32,075 nucleotides of DNA from Patescibacteria group bacterium (GCA_021731245.1 JAKFXT010000010.1:1-32075); one strand, 5' to 3'. Numbered from the stretch's first letter, positions 1 to 7,564 are shown. Program-made: numbers and translations. Notes: generated by a model not told the origin, from the letters alone.

Positions 1-144
1 GTCTCATAATATTGAGCTTTGTTTAGCTGGAAAAATTAATAATTAGAAAATTTATTTGATTTTTCTTACTTTTGCTTATTTTTTATAAAAAATACTGCAA
101 AAATTAGAAATTTTACAGAGGAGAATGGTTTTAAGAAAACTAAT

Positions 145-173
145 CCGAAAATTTCTTCAAGAGAAATTTTCGG
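145..173 (+). terminator. Strong hairpin, terminator-like
   Basis: A 13-bp stem (145-157 with 161-173, one G-U pair) closes a 3-nt loop and is followed by TTCTTT. It could terminate a gene entering from the left edge on the + strand. The T-run is interrupted, so termination is only likely. Confidence 0.4.
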
Positions 174-468
174 TTCTTTAACAATCTTTTTTCTTCCGCC
201 TCAACTCAAGTCTTCCTCAAGTTCTAAATATTTTACACCAAAGACATGGGAACCACCACAAGTGGATAACTCTTTTTTTCCTAAGTCCCAAAAAATTTAT
301 ATAGCGCCCCAAGCCAAAGAATACTGGAAGCACAAACCTTTGAAAACAACACACTTTTCTCAAAAATCAACCCTCTTATCGCTCCCCTTGTGTTAAATTA
401 TTACAGACAATTTATTCGAAAATATAAGTCGTATATTTTAAAAGAAAAAATCCAACAAATAATCACTT

Positions 469-477
469 TGATATAAT
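469..477 (+). promoter_or_regulatory. Extended -10 promoter, leaderless start
   Basis: TGATATAAT places a perfect TATAAT at 472-477, exactly 6 nt before the ATG at 484. Transcription would start at or next to the A of the ATG, giving a leaderless mRNA. No Shine-Dalgarno sequence is present. The same geometry recurs at several other genes in the window. Confidence 0.6.
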
Positions 478-483
478 AAATTT

Positions 484-906
484 ATGGCTAATTCAGAAGT
501 TAAAACTAAAAAAACAACTAGCAGTGTCCGAACTTTTATTTCTCGTATAAAGGAAATAGAGAAACGAAATGATGTAAATACACTTATAAAAATATTTACA
601 AAAATTACAAAGAAAAAACCTATTATGTGGGGAGATTCTATTGTAGGTTTTGGAGAATACCATTACAAATCTATATCCGGACGAGAGGGAGATTGGCCTT
701 TGACTGGCTTTTCACCGAGAAAACAAAATCTAACTATTTATATAATGCTCGGCTTTGAACAATATAAAAATATTATGAAAAATCTTGGGTCATATAAAAC
801 CTCACGATCATGTCTTTATATAAAAAAATTATCTGACATAGATACATCTATACTTAAAAAACTTATAAAGAAATCCTTCCTTGATGTGAAGAAAAAATAT
901 ACTTAA
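484..906 (+). CDS. DUF1801 (YdhG-like) domain protein
   Basis: A 140-residue soluble protein. The core from about residue 45 to 130 has the DUF1801 signature: W-GDSIVGFG at 49-58, a Y-Y/SGREGDWPLTGFSPRK stretch at 60-80, a beta-strand NLTIYIM and a Lys-rich end. The N-terminal 40 residues are Lys/Thr-rich and variable. DUF1801 proteins are small alpha/beta proteins of unclear biochemical role. This start is supported by a -10 box 6 nt upstream. It is followed after 5 nt by the C39-like gene, so the two may be cotranscribed. A second, divergent DUF1801 protein is encoded at 5558-5956. Confidence 0.75.
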   Translation: MANSEVKTKKTTSSVRTFISRIKEIEKRNDVNTLIKIFTKITKKKPIMWGDSIVGFGEYHYKSISGREGDWPLTGFSPRKQNLTIYIMLGFEQYKNIMKNLGSYKTSRSCLYIKKLSDIDTSILKKLIKKSFLDVKKKYT

Positions 907-911
907 AAAGA

Positions 912-2012
912 ATGTTGATTATAACGAGACATATTTTTGTTATTTTAATTGCAACGCTAGCCTTTTATGTATTTATTTTAACATTTACAAATTCTTTTTC
1001 TTACAAAAAAGAATTTGAGAAAAAAGAAGAAACAAAAAATAATTCTGCTTTTGTCATTGCCCTACCAGAAAAAATTCTTTTAAGTAGTGGGTATCACGTT
1101 TCTCAAACATTTAATAACTGTGCGCCAGCAGCTCTTTCAATTGCACTCTCTTATTATGATATTTCTGTAAGTCAAGAAATTTTAGCCAAAAGTCTAAGGC
1201 CATTTAATAATCTACGTGGCATAGACGACGACAAGTCCACTCCCCCGCAAGAACTAGCGGAAGAAGCGGAGAAATATGGGCTCATTTCGTACTTCCGAGC
1301 TGGCGGTGACATAGAAACATTAAAAAAAATCCTTGCATCAGGTCAACCCATAATCATTCGCACTCTTTTAAATACAAATGAGGATTACGCACACTATAGA
1401 GTGATTCGCGGATATGATGAGAGGACAAAAGAAATAATCCAGGACGACTCTTATCAGGGGAAAGACATACGCTATACCTATGAAGAATTCAATAAAATCT
1501 GGAAGCCATTTAATTATGCCTATCTTGTGATTGTAAAACCGGAAAAGAAAGCCGAGATTGAGCAAGTTCTGGGTGAAAACTTAGACCCAAGACTCTCTTG
1601 GCGAAAATCAAGAACCATAGCTAAAGAGCAACTCATGAAGAATCCAGGTGACACAATGGCTCGCTTTAATCTTTCTATAGCTCACTACTATCTAGGCAAT
1701 TACAAGGGAGCAACTATGGAACTTGAAAAAATAGGGGCAACCCTCCCCCGTCACACTCTTTGGTATCAAATGGAACCAATAGAAGCTTACTTTCAAATAA
1801 GAAATTATGATAAAGTTTTTAAATTAACTGACGGTATTTTAAATGATAAAAACAAAGCTTACAGTGAACTTTATATTCTGCGAGGAAAAAGTTATATGGA
1901 ACTTCAGCAATCAAATTTGGCTCGTGCAGAATTTGAAAAAGCAGTCTTCTATAATATAAATTCAAAAACTGCTAGAGAAGCACTAGCCTCCTTATTGGGA
2001 CAAACAAACTAA
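912..2012 (+). CDS. Membrane-anchored C39-like cysteine peptidase with TPR repeats
   Basis: 366 residues. An N-terminal hydrophobic segment (about 7-26) looks like a signal anchor, so the rest should lie outside the membrane. Residues 60-215 form a papain-like C39-type domain: Gln65 (oxyanion), Cys70 in NNCAPAA, His161 in AHYRVIRGYD and Asp178 in QDDSY make a plausible active site. Residues about 250-366 form two or three tetratricopeptide-like helical hairpins. Stand-alone C39 peptidases of this kind are predicted to trim or bind exported peptides; the substrate here is unknown. It lies 2 nt before the DUF192 gene and reads as part of a four-gene + strand unit ending at 3576. The catalytic residues are seen; activity is inferred. 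Confidence 0.75.
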   Translation: MLIITRHIFVILIATLAFYVFILTFTNSFSYKKEFEKKEETKNNSAFVIALPEKILLSSGYHVSQTFNNCAPAALSIALSYYDISVSQEILAKSLRPFNNLRGIDDDKSTPPQELAEEAEKYGLISYFRAGGDIETLKKILASGQPIIIRTLLNTNEDYAHYRVIRGYDERTKEIIQDDSYQGKDIRYTYEEFNKIWKPFNYAYLVIVKPEKKAEIEQVLGENLDPRLSWRKSRTIAKEQLMKNPGDTMARFNLSIAHYYLGNYKGATMELEKIGATLPRHTLWYQMEPIEAYFQIRNYDKVFKLTDGILNDKNKAYSELYILRGKSYMELQQSNLARAEFEKAVFYNINSKTAREALASLLGQTN

Positions 2013-2014
2013 AA

Positions 2015-2521
2015 ATGATTAATCGAAAAAATATATTTTGGCTGATAATAATATTTTTTATTATCTTAACCGCTGTAATTATAATTAGCCTTCCTCAATC
2101 TTCAGACTACACATCTGAAAAGACACCGGAAGTAAAAAAAGAACTAGTGGGGCCACATATAAAAATTAAAGAAAAAGATATTAAACTTGAATTAGCAACA
2201 ACAACGAAAGATGTAGAAAAAGGTCTTTCCGGTCGCATCTCTCTTGAAAATAACTCTGGTATGCTTTTCGTTTTCTCTAAACCTTATCGTTATTCATTTT
2301 GGATGCGTGATATGAATTTTCCCTTAGATATGATTTGGATTAACGATGGACTAATTGTTGATATAAGTGAAAATGTACCAAATGACTTCAATCCAGCTTC
2401 TCCAACTTTTTATCAACCTCTTAGTCCCGCTCAATATGTACTTGAAGTAAATGCAGGTTTCAGCGGAGCGAACAACATTAAAATTGGGGATGCTGTATCA
2501 TTCATAAATATAAATCTATGA
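2015..2521 (+). CDS. DUF192 family exported protein
   Basis: 168 residues with one N-terminal transmembrane segment (about 8-28), a Lys/Pro-rich linker and a DUF192 domain from about residue 50 to the end. Family hallmarks are LELATTTKDVEKGLSGR, the FWMRDMNFPLDMIWI core, and the C-terminal VLEVNAGF...IKIGD segment. DUF192 proteins are small extracytoplasmic beta-rich domains of unknown role. Its TGA stop overlaps the ATG of the next gene (ATGA), a sign of translational coupling. Confidence 0.85.
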   Translation: MINRKNIFWLIIIFFIILTAVIIISLPQSSDYTSEKTPEVKKELVGPHIKIKEKDIKLELATTTKDVEKGLSGRISLENNSGMLFVFSKPYRYSFWMRDMNFPLDMIWINDGLIVDISENVPNDFNPASPTFYQPLSPAQYVLEVNAGFSGANNIKIGDAVSFININL

Positions 2522-3576
2522 TACTCACTCCTGCAAAAGCAGAAGACAAAGAAAAGTGGAATGATTTTGTCAGAGACAATTATCCCCCGATTGGGGCTTT
2601 TATGATTACTTTTGAATGGGGTGAATTTCAGAAAGCTTTGGGGCGCAATGTTGAACGATATGAAATAAAAGAAGGGGCAAAAACTCTCGCATTATTCACT
2701 CTTATACACGAAAAACTACCTTTTAACTTTTACTACGGCTATACTCCCCGCGGACCCGTTTTTGATAAAAACATAAATACTGAGAAGTGTCTTGAGATTA
2801 TGAGTTTTATCGCCAAAAAACTAAAGGAAAAGCACTCAGAATTTCTTTTCATACGCTTTGAGCCTCCAATAAATGAATCTAGTCTCCCCCAACAAAACTC
2901 TTATCTTGTATTTACTAGGAGTCACATTCAGCCAAGAAAAAACCATGCTGTCCCCCTTAAAGATGGGCTCGAGAAAATAAGAGCCAATCTTCACCCGAGT
3001 ACCCGCTCTAATATAAAGAGAGCTTTAAACCGTGGGGTGGAAGTTGTGGCTAAAGACACTTTCAATGAAGATGACTACGGGAATTTGTTTGCCATGATTG
3101 AAGACACCAAAAAGCGTAATTCCGGCGTAAACACCTATCCAAGAGAACAATATTTTAGGACTTTTCTTAACACTATTCCCAAACTTCTAGAAAAAAACCG
3201 AGAAGGGCTTTCTTTACGTATTTATTGGGGTTATCAAAATAATGAACCAGCAGGGGTACACATGGTGGTTTATTTTGGTACAACCGCCACATACCTTTTC
3301 GGCACAACGTTTACTAAAAATTTAAATTCAAAAATAGCTACATACCTTCATTGGCAAGCATTGAGTGAAGCAAGTGAAAAAGGAATGCTTTATTATGACT
3401 TAGGCGGAATTGACGAAAAAATTTGGCCAAGTATTACAGATTTCAAAAGACAATTCCGTGGCAAAGAGTGGGAGTATGTTGGAATAATAGACGCTCCCCT
3501 TCGCCCGCTTTTTTATTATATATTTGTTATTCTGCGGGCAATAAAACGCAAAATAAAATTTAATTGGTTTAAATAA
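2518..3576 (+). CDS. FemABX/MurM-like aminoacyl (peptidyl) transferase
   Basis: 352 residues with two GNAT-like halves. The family is recognised by the LHPSTRSNIKRALNRGVEV segment (about 158-176), the AGVHMVVYFGTTATYLFG strand (about 242-260), the LHWQALSEASEKG helix, the YYDLGGID motif and the closing DFKRQFRGKEWEYVG. Members add amino acids from aminoacyl-tRNA to the lipid II stem peptide to build peptidoglycan cross-bridges. That function is family knowledge; the substrate here is not determined. The last 25 residues contain an amphipathic or hydrophobic segment, possibly membrane-associated. It is the last gene of the + strand unit and is followed at once by a hairpin at 3572-3611. Confidence 0.8.
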   Translation: MILTPAKAEDKEKWNDFVRDNYPPIGAFMITFEWGEFQKALGRNVERYEIKEGAKTLALFTLIHEKLPFNFYYGYTPRGPVFDKNINTEKCLEIMSFIAKKLKEKHSEFLFIRFEPPINESSLPQQNSYLVFTRSHIQPRKNHAVPLKDGLEKIRANLHPSTRSNIKRALNRGVEVVAKDTFNEDDYGNLFAMIEDTKKRNSGVNTYPREQYFRTFLNTIPKLLEKNREGLSLRIYWGYQNNEPAGVHMVVYFGTTATYLFGTTFTKNLNSKIATYLHWQALSEASEKGMLYYDLGGIDEKIWPSITDFKRQFRGKEWEYVGIIDAPLRPLFYYIFVILRAIKRKIKFNWFK

Positions 3577-3611
3577 CATTCTGACCTTCAGCAGAAAGTT
3601 AGAATGTTATT
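3572..3611. terminator. Bidirectional terminator between convergent genes
   Basis: A 17-bp imperfect stem (3572-3588 with 3595-3611, loop CAGCAG) has AT-rich outer pairs that give a short T-rich run in both directions. It overlaps the stop codons of both convergent genes, the + strand FemABX-like gene and the - strand gene ending at 3610, so it can serve both. Confidence 0.55.
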
Positions 3612-3777
3612 AATATCGACTTATTCTAAATCCAAGCCAGATTCCGAGAGCTCCACCAACCGCGCCCCAAATTATTGAAGAAAAAGAAAATATGCCCGCG
3701 CCCCAAAGGGTTGGCGCGTAACTTCCGAGAGATGAGCCAATTATCATTCCTATCCACACAAACTTTTTTGAATCCAT
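3610..3777 (-). CDS. Small glycine-rich two-helix membrane protein
   Basis: 55 residues from the ATG at 3777. Two Gly/Ala-rich hydrophobic helices (about 5-25 and 30-52) with GxxxG-like spacing are joined by a short loop, and the protein ends in Arg-Ile-Ser-Arg-Tyr. I chose this start because the upstream codons (back to 3828) are hydrophilic and overlap the preceding gene by 20 nt. A 72-residue form from 3828 is possible. Not assigned to a family; the layout resembles glycine-zipper or AtpZ/AtpI-like small membrane proteins, but no specific motif is present. Last gene of the 4982-to-3610 unit. Confidence 0.5.
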   Translation of the reverse strand: MDSKKFVWIGMIIGSSLGSYAPTLWGAGIFSFSSIIWGAVGGALGIWLGFRISRY

Positions 3778-3808
3778 CTTGTAGTAAGGAAGTTTTATTG
3801 TTAAATAT

Positions 3809-4090
3809 CTAAATAGTAGCTCCGTCACCTAATCCCATTTGAGCTTTATATTGCTCAATGACTTCTGGGTGCTTCCCTTCTTTACAATCATTTACAAATA
3901 TTTCTGCACTTTCTCCATCAGGAAATGACATGTAAGCAAGAGCGCTTTCACAAACAACATTTATATTAAGTTTACCTTCTGGGGCAGGCGTATTTGGCAA
4001 TTCGGACGAAACACGAAACATTCCATAATAGGCAACAAAAGCTATCACAAGAAATGCAACGATTACAGAGGTTATCTTCTTATTTTCCAT
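3809..4090 (-). CDS. Hypothetical single-pass membrane protein
   Basis: 93 residues from the ATG at 4090 (a TTG two codons upstream is in frame). One transmembrane helix at about 7-25 is followed by a soluble domain with two cysteines (in VVCESA and NDCKEG) and an acidic/Lys-rich tail. The two cysteines could form a disulphide outside the cell. That would fit the preceding MauE/DoxX-like gene, whose family is often linked to thiol redox, but this is inference. No family recognised. Confidence 0.55.
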   Translation of the reverse strand: MENKKITSVIVAFLVIAFVAYYGMFRVSSELPNTPAPEGKLNINVVCESALAYMSFPDGESAEIFVNDCKEGKHPEVIEQYKAQMGLGDGATI

Positions 4091-4112
4091 ATACAAAGGA
4101 TACCATAAAAAA

Positions 4113-4982
4113 TTAATTATAAAATATAAACATTGTCGCCATTATAACCATTAATATATTCTCAGCAAATGTTAGCCATGTCACTGGCACATTGAAAAAC
4201 CCCCCTAAACAAGCACAGGCTGTTTCCTCCTTTTCGCTTAATTTATAGTAGACACCGACAGAGGCGACGCTCATTAGTATTATTGTGATAACGCTCGCAA
4301 TAAAAAGCTCTGTCCGATTGAAGTACAATATTCCCAAAAAAACCTCGAGAGGTGCATAGAAATAGCCCCATAATGGGAATCTTTTTGCGACAATGTCGTA
4401 CCCTCCATACATTTTGGCAAAATTCTTTATATTTATAACCTTGAGCCCACCAAACAAAATGAAAAAACCTGCCATAAAATCAAGCATCCAATCGTGAAAG
4501 AGGTGTTCCAGGGAACTTATAGGCCAACTTCTGTAGGTCGCCCAGATAAAAACGAGTAGTAACAAAGTTAGAAGTGGTAATAATCTTTTGAATTTTTGAA
4601 AAATTCTTCCCTTTATGCCATTAGAAACGGCACCGGTTCCAAAGACATTTTCCTTATCAAGGATAAATCCGGTCACTAAACCAAACTTATCCGTAGTTGG
4701 AGTAACTTCGGGACAACCCTTCCTTTGTTCTAGTGTTTTTCCATCAGGCGACACTGTCGCATGAAAACTGCAATGAGCTTCATTTTTTAAACCCCAAGCA
4801 ATGTATGCAAGGGAATTTTTGTAATAAAACACGCCAACGGAAAAAATTATATTGTCTATGGTTTTTTGATAAACTTCTTGACGAAGATTTGGTATAGAAA
4901 CTCCTCTATATTCACGATTATTTCTAACCTTATAACGCTCCCATCCCGAAAGATCCAGTCTATTTTTAAAGAGATTTTCCAT
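4113..4982 (-). CDS. MauE/DoxX-like integral membrane protein
   Basis: 289 residues. The first 130 are mostly soluble, with an HCSF...GCP pair of cysteines. From about residue 133 there are four or five transmembrane helices, ending with CACLGGFFNVPVTWLTFAENILM. The C-x-C followed by FNVP and a helix with TxxE matches the MauE/DoxX redox-associated membrane family, whose better-known members carry electrons or help disulphide formation in exported proteins. The role here is inferred. A TATAAT box at 4997-5002 lies 14 nt upstream. First gene of a three-gene - strand unit ending at the hairpin at 3572-3611. Confidence 0.6.
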   Translation of the reverse strand: MENLFKNRLDLSGWERYKVRNNREYRGVSIPNLRQEVYQKTIDNIIFSVGVFYYKNSLAYIAWGLKNEAHCSFHATVSPDGKTLEQRKGCPEVTPTTDKFGLVTGFILDKENVFGTGAVSNGIKGRIFQKFKRLLPLLTLLLLVFIWATYRSWPISSLEHLFHDWMLDFMAGFFILFGGLKVINIKNFAKMYGGYDIVAKRFPLWGYFYAPLEVFLGILYFNRTELFIASVITIILMSVASVGVYYKLSEKEETACACLGGFFNVPVTWLTFAENILMVIMATMFIFYN

Positions 4983-4996
4983 AATTTTGATACTTT

Positions 4997-5002
4997 ATTA
5001 TA
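4997..5002 (-). promoter_or_regulatory. -10 box of the MauE-like gene unit
   Basis: A perfect TATAAT on the - strand lies 14 nt before the ATG at 4982 and just after the terminator of the preceding GC-rich gene. It implies a leader of only about 8 nt. No clear -35 box; one would have to lie inside the terminator stem. Confidence 0.45.
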
Positions 5003-5034
5003 CAAAGAAAAAGGCCGGGACGAATCCCGGCCTT
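5003..5034 (-). terminator. Rho-independent terminator of the GC-rich gene
   Basis: A perfect 10-bp GC-rich stem (5011-5020 with 5025-5034, 4-nt loop) is followed on the - strand by TTTTTCTTTG. It lies 20 nt past the stop codon of the 5054-5446 gene. It is among the best intrinsic terminators in the window. Confidence 0.85.
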
Positions 5035-5053
5035 GCGACGGCGCCTTGGTACC

Positions 5054-5446
5054 TCAGGTGATCGCCAAGCGGTGTGTCTTGAACATCCACGCGAGCGCCG
5101 ACTTGAGCATCGTCACGAACCAGACGACAAACAAGCCGATAAGAACGATCGTGACGAGGAAGGTCAGCACCGAGCCCAGGGCAGAGCCGAAGAGCATTCC
5201 GACGATCGGCGATACCGTGGCACAGATGATCTGCTCGCCAAGCAGAGCCCAGCCAAACTGAGGCGACGAGAACATCACGACCAGAGCTTCGAAAGTGAGC
5301 CCCATGTGGATGACGAAGTGCTCGATCTCCCAGAGCGTGGCGCCGATGAAACTGAGATCGGCCGGAGCCCTGTGGCTCGAAGCATAGACACCGGTTGCGA
5401 ACAGTGGCGCGACGACTGCGAACAGAAAAGCGGTGATTCGTTTCAT
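5054..5446 (-). CDS. GC-rich orphan membrane protein with signal peptide
   Basis: 130 residues from the ATG at 5446, chosen because AAGGAGT sits 6 nt upstream and the next codons give a clean signal peptide (MKRITAFLF... ending ASS, about 1-23). Two or three hydrophobic helices follow (about 45-65, 70-90 and 95-115), then a basic tail. I do not recognise the family. Base composition is strikingly different from the surroundings: codons mostly end in G or C while neighbours are strongly AT-rich. It also has the best Shine-Dalgarno sequence seen here, its own promoter and a strong terminator. This points to recent transfer from a GC-rich organism as a complete cassette. Mis-assembly is less likely because the flanks join smoothly. 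Confidence 0.65.
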   Translation of the reverse strand: MKRITAFLFAVVAPLFATGVYASSHRAPADLSFIGATLWEIEHFVIHMGLTFEALVVMFSSPQFGWALLGEQIICATVSPIVGMLFGSALGSVLTFLVTIVLIGLFVVWFVTMLKSALAWMFKTHRLAIT

Positions 5447-5504
5447 GGCCGACTCCTTATGGGTTGGTCCAGCTAGTTGGAATAAAAACTTGAAGACGTG
5501 CAAC

Positions 5505-5533
5505 TATATAAATACTAGCATAGACAATATGAA
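5505..5533 (-). promoter_or_regulatory. Promoter of the GC-rich orphan gene
   Basis: Reading on the - strand, TTCATA (5528-5533) and TATATA (5505-5510) are 17 bp apart, the ideal spacing for a housekeeping sigma factor. The transcript would start near 5498 and include the AAGGAG ribosome site. This promoter region is AT-rich, unlike the gene it precedes. Confidence 0.5.
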
Positions 5534-5557
5534 CTGCATTTATAAATACTGCAAAAC

Positions 5558-5956
5558 TCACTTACTCTCAAGTCTTATGAGCTTACCCCTGCGCTTCACT
5601 ATATTTTTATAATCCCACTGAATAAATGTGGCCTTTTTGAGCCAACGCTTAATTTCCTTTTCTTTTATCTCCGTAACCTTGGTGTACATTATCGAGGCAT
5701 CTTTAAACCTTCCTTTACCTCCAATTAGAATAGGTTCATCAAAACTCCTCCCACTCCAGAACATAAGCTGAAGACCGGCCTTCAGTTTCGAATATCCCGC
5801 AACTGGATTACCATCGAGAAACCATACTGGATGAGCGTGCCACACTTTCCCCTCACCTCCCTTTAAATATCCCTTAATGATGCGGAAAAGCTCATTACAA
5901 ATTTTCTTATCTTCGCCTCGCTGTTTGGAATTGTATTTATTAATGTCTGAAATCAT
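5558..5956 (-). CDS. DUF1801 domain protein
   Basis: 132 residues, full length for the family. Recognisable parts are VWHAHPVWFLDGNPVAGYS (about 39-57), the LMFWSGRSFDEP strand-turn and the C-terminal KATFIQWDYKN helix. The function of DUF1801 is not established. It begins 3 nt after the stop of the small membrane protein gene (5960-6295), so the two form an operon read from the leaderless promoter at 6302. It is only distantly similar to the DUF1801 protein at 484-906, so a recent local duplication is unlikely. Confidence 0.75.
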   Translation of the reverse strand: MISDINKYNSKQRGEDKKICNELFRIIKGYLKGGEGKVWHAHPVWFLDGNPVAGYSKLKAGLQLMFWSGRSFDEPILIGGKGRFKDASIMYTKVTEIKEKEIKRWLKKATFIQWDYKNIVKRRGKLIRLESK

Positions 5957-5959
5957 AAA

Positions 5960-6295
5960 TTAATCACAATTGGGAATCTTAAGAATTTCACAGTGATAAA
6001 AATCAACTCCCATGCCATACCCTCCCAAAACGGAAAAACCAACAAAGAGTATCCCAACTAAAATATTAAGAACCATAAAACGAAGATTCCTAATTGCAGG
6101 ATAAAGTGAAACTATGCCACCAATAAATACAAATGAAATGAGACTGAGGATGAGGAATTGCTCGTACAGACTTGGGAAAGTATCAAGAGCGAGGATTTTC
6201 AATACGGGAAACCCCGACACCACGAGCGCGTTTAGGATGAAAAAGGGAGAAGCAAGAATTATACCAAGATAAAGATGTTTATTCAGAGTAAACAT
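5960..6295 (-). CDS. Hypothetical four-helix membrane protein
   Basis: 111 residues from the ATG at 6295. Three or four transmembrane helices (about 8-30, 45-67, 72-92 and 88-105) and a Cys-containing tail are visible, with no recognisable family. I prefer this start over one 13 codons upstream because a perfect extended -10 (TGGTATAAT) ends 6 nt before it; the upstream codons would lie before the transcription start. First gene of a two-gene unit with the DUF1801 gene. Confidence 0.55.
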   Translation of the reverse strand: MFTLNKHLYLGIILASPFFILNALVVSGFPVLKILALDTFPSLYEQFLILSLISFVFIGGIVSLYPAIRNLRFMVLNILVGILFVGFSVLGGYGMGVDFYHCEILKIPNCD

Positions 6296-6301
6296 GTGCT
6301 T

Positions 6302-6310
6302 ATTATACCA
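6302..6310 (-). promoter_or_regulatory. Extended -10 promoter, leaderless start
   Basis: TGGTATAAT on the - strand, with TATAAT at 6302-6307, lies 6 nt before the ATG at 6295. This predicts a leaderless mRNA and decides the start of the membrane protein gene. Confidence 0.6.
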
Positions 6311-6411
6311 ATCATACGTCTTCAAGGTTACCACTTTTTGAAGACTCCATCGAGAATTTAAGAGCGTACATTACATATTCCGCGCAAAGCTGTGTCTCCT
6401 GAACAATCACC

Positions 6412-6993
6412 TTATACCTTAAAAACTTTCCATTCGAAGTCCCCGAGAAACACAATTTCAAGGTCTTGTCCCATGTGTTTCAAGGAATTAAGGGCTTTGG
6501 AATTTGGAGGCAATTCAATACTTTTATAGTGACAAACTACTCTGAGAGGAAGAAGGCCAAGCCCTTCACGTATTTCTCCATCTGATTCATCATCGTGAAA
6601 GGCACTATACCGCCCAATCGCATACGCTCCAGCAGATGAACCGACAACCGTTTTACCATCGAGATTTTCTTTAAGCTCAAGATAGTTCTTCAAAATCCCT
6701 AGGAGTTTTGGGGTGCTGCCACCTGGTATATAAAGAACATCCGCTTTCTTTAGTTGCTCCATAAAATTACTTTCATCCGCGAGTAAAAAAATAAGGTTCT
6801 TGCCATGCGCCCACTTACTAAAAATCTGGCTATCCTGCCCAAACTTCCTTGTGATGTCAGTATCTCGGGAAGCAAAATAACAAAGCAATATTGTGGCACC
6901 ATCCGAAACATCACGGACAATCTCTTCGTAAAAAGATCTGTTCAAATCATTATCTGTTCGAGTATATCCGCCGTGGAGAATGTATTTGGTCAT
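6412..6993 (-). CDS. Peptidase S51 / class I glutamine amidotransferase-like protein
   Basis: 193 residues. The fold is shown by the LYIPGGSTPKLL segment (88-98), the nucleophile elbow VVGSSAGA with Ser120, and His155 in VVCHYKS. These correspond to the Ser-His pair of peptidase S51 enzymes (PepE, an Asp-X dipeptidase; cyanophycinase). Substrate is unknown; CPR and Gram-positive members are usually annotated only as type 1 glutamine amidotransferase-like. TACAAT at 7004-7009 is 10 nt upstream of the ATG and is its likely -10 box, implying a leader of 3-4 nt. Confidence 0.75.
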   Translation of the reverse strand: MTKYILHGGYTRTDNDLNRSFYEEIVRDVSDGATILLCYFASRDTDITRKFGQDSQIFSKWAHGKNLIFLLADESNFMEQLKKADVLYIPGGSTPKLLGILKNYLELKENLDGKTVVGSSAGAYAIGRYSAFHDDESDGEIREGLGLLPLRVVCHYKSIELPPNSKALNSLKHMGQDLEIVFLGDFEWKVFKV

Positions 6994-7003
6994 GATTTTT
7001 CTT

Positions 7004-7009
7004 ATTGTA
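7004..7009 (-). promoter_or_regulatory. Probable -10 box of the S51 peptidase gene
   Basis: TACAAT on the - strand lies 10 nt before the ATG at 6993. There is no clear -35 element, and the leader would be very short. Confidence 0.35.
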
Positions 7010-7046
7010 TCGCTTTCAGCAAATTTGCTAAGCGACCCATCTCATA

Positions 7047-7559
7047 CTAAATCTTTAATAAGATTTCATTTATAAACTCAATTTTCCTTCTATAATACTC
7101 CTTTACCGTAACGCCGTTGCATTCTTCCTTTAAAATTCTATATCGATTCAATTCATCATGATGGCTCTTGAGATATTTCTCAAAGGCTTTGCTATTTAAA
7201 TAATTAGGATGATCAACATCAATTAGCTTGAGGTCAATCTTCTTACCCTCTTCCTTAACTTCAAATCTAACCCTGTCAGGGTATACCGACTTTATAGGAC
7301 CAAGTCCCGCTTCAAGTTTCTTAATGTAATCAGGAAACCTCCCTTTATTGGTCACAATAGAAACATCGATTTCGTCTTGACCAGAAATACCGAAGCTACT
7401 CGCCCCAACATGTTCTACTGTCACCTCGGGACCTAAAATATTCTGTATTTTCTTTTTAGCTTTTATAAATAGTTTCTTAGCTTTTGGATCATAAGGAACA
7501 ATAAGTACCGCCTTATCTGACAAAGACTCAACCCACTTTTCTTGTTCAGGAGTAAGCAT
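7047..7559 (-). CDS. GrpB/UPF0157-like nucleotidyltransferase-fold protein
   Basis: 170 residues, normal for the family. Hallmarks are VEHVGASSFGISGQDEIDV (about 46-64), which matches the VEHVGSTSV-GL-KPIID nucleotidyltransferase-fold motif, then VRFEVK and a C-terminal helix with EYYRRKIEFI. The role of GrpB-like domains is not established; a nucleotidyltransferase activity is only inferred. A TAGAAT box at 7565-7570 is 5 nt before the ATG, giving another likely leaderless transcript. Single-gene unit. Confidence 0.75.
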   Translation of the reverse strand: MLTPEQEKWVESLSDKAVLIVPYDPKAKKLFIKAKKKIQNILGPEVTVEHVGASSFGISGQDEIDVSIVTNKGRFPDYIKKLEAGLGPIKSVYPDRVRFEVKEEGKKIDLKLIDVDHPNYLNSKAFEKYLKSHHDELNRYRILKEECNGVTVKEYYRRKIEFINEILLKI

Positions 7560-7564
7560 TAATT

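Larger units (their letters stand above)
1..483. other. Intergenic/edge region, no convincing gene
   Basis: No ATG-initiated frame of useful length was found. Two things stand out. First, the first 46 bases read open in frame 2 (positions 2-46, ending in TAG) and could be the last 14 codons of a gene entering from the left. Second, frame 1 is open from 43 to the TAA at 394-396 (about 117 codons) but has no ATG, GTG or TTG start near its beginning, and it runs straight through a strong hairpin at 145-173. I read it as non-coding, possibly a decayed gene. A promoter for the next gene lies at 469-477. Confidence 0.5.

Noticed and set aside
2-46. C-terminal 14 codons of a gene entering from the left
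   Set aside because: Too short to identify; could be chance.
5033-5476. Open + strand frames opposite the GC-rich gene
   Set aside because: The - strand frame has a Shine-Dalgarno sequence, a signal peptide, hydrophobic helices and a terminator. The + frames are charged low-complexity translations caused by high GC.
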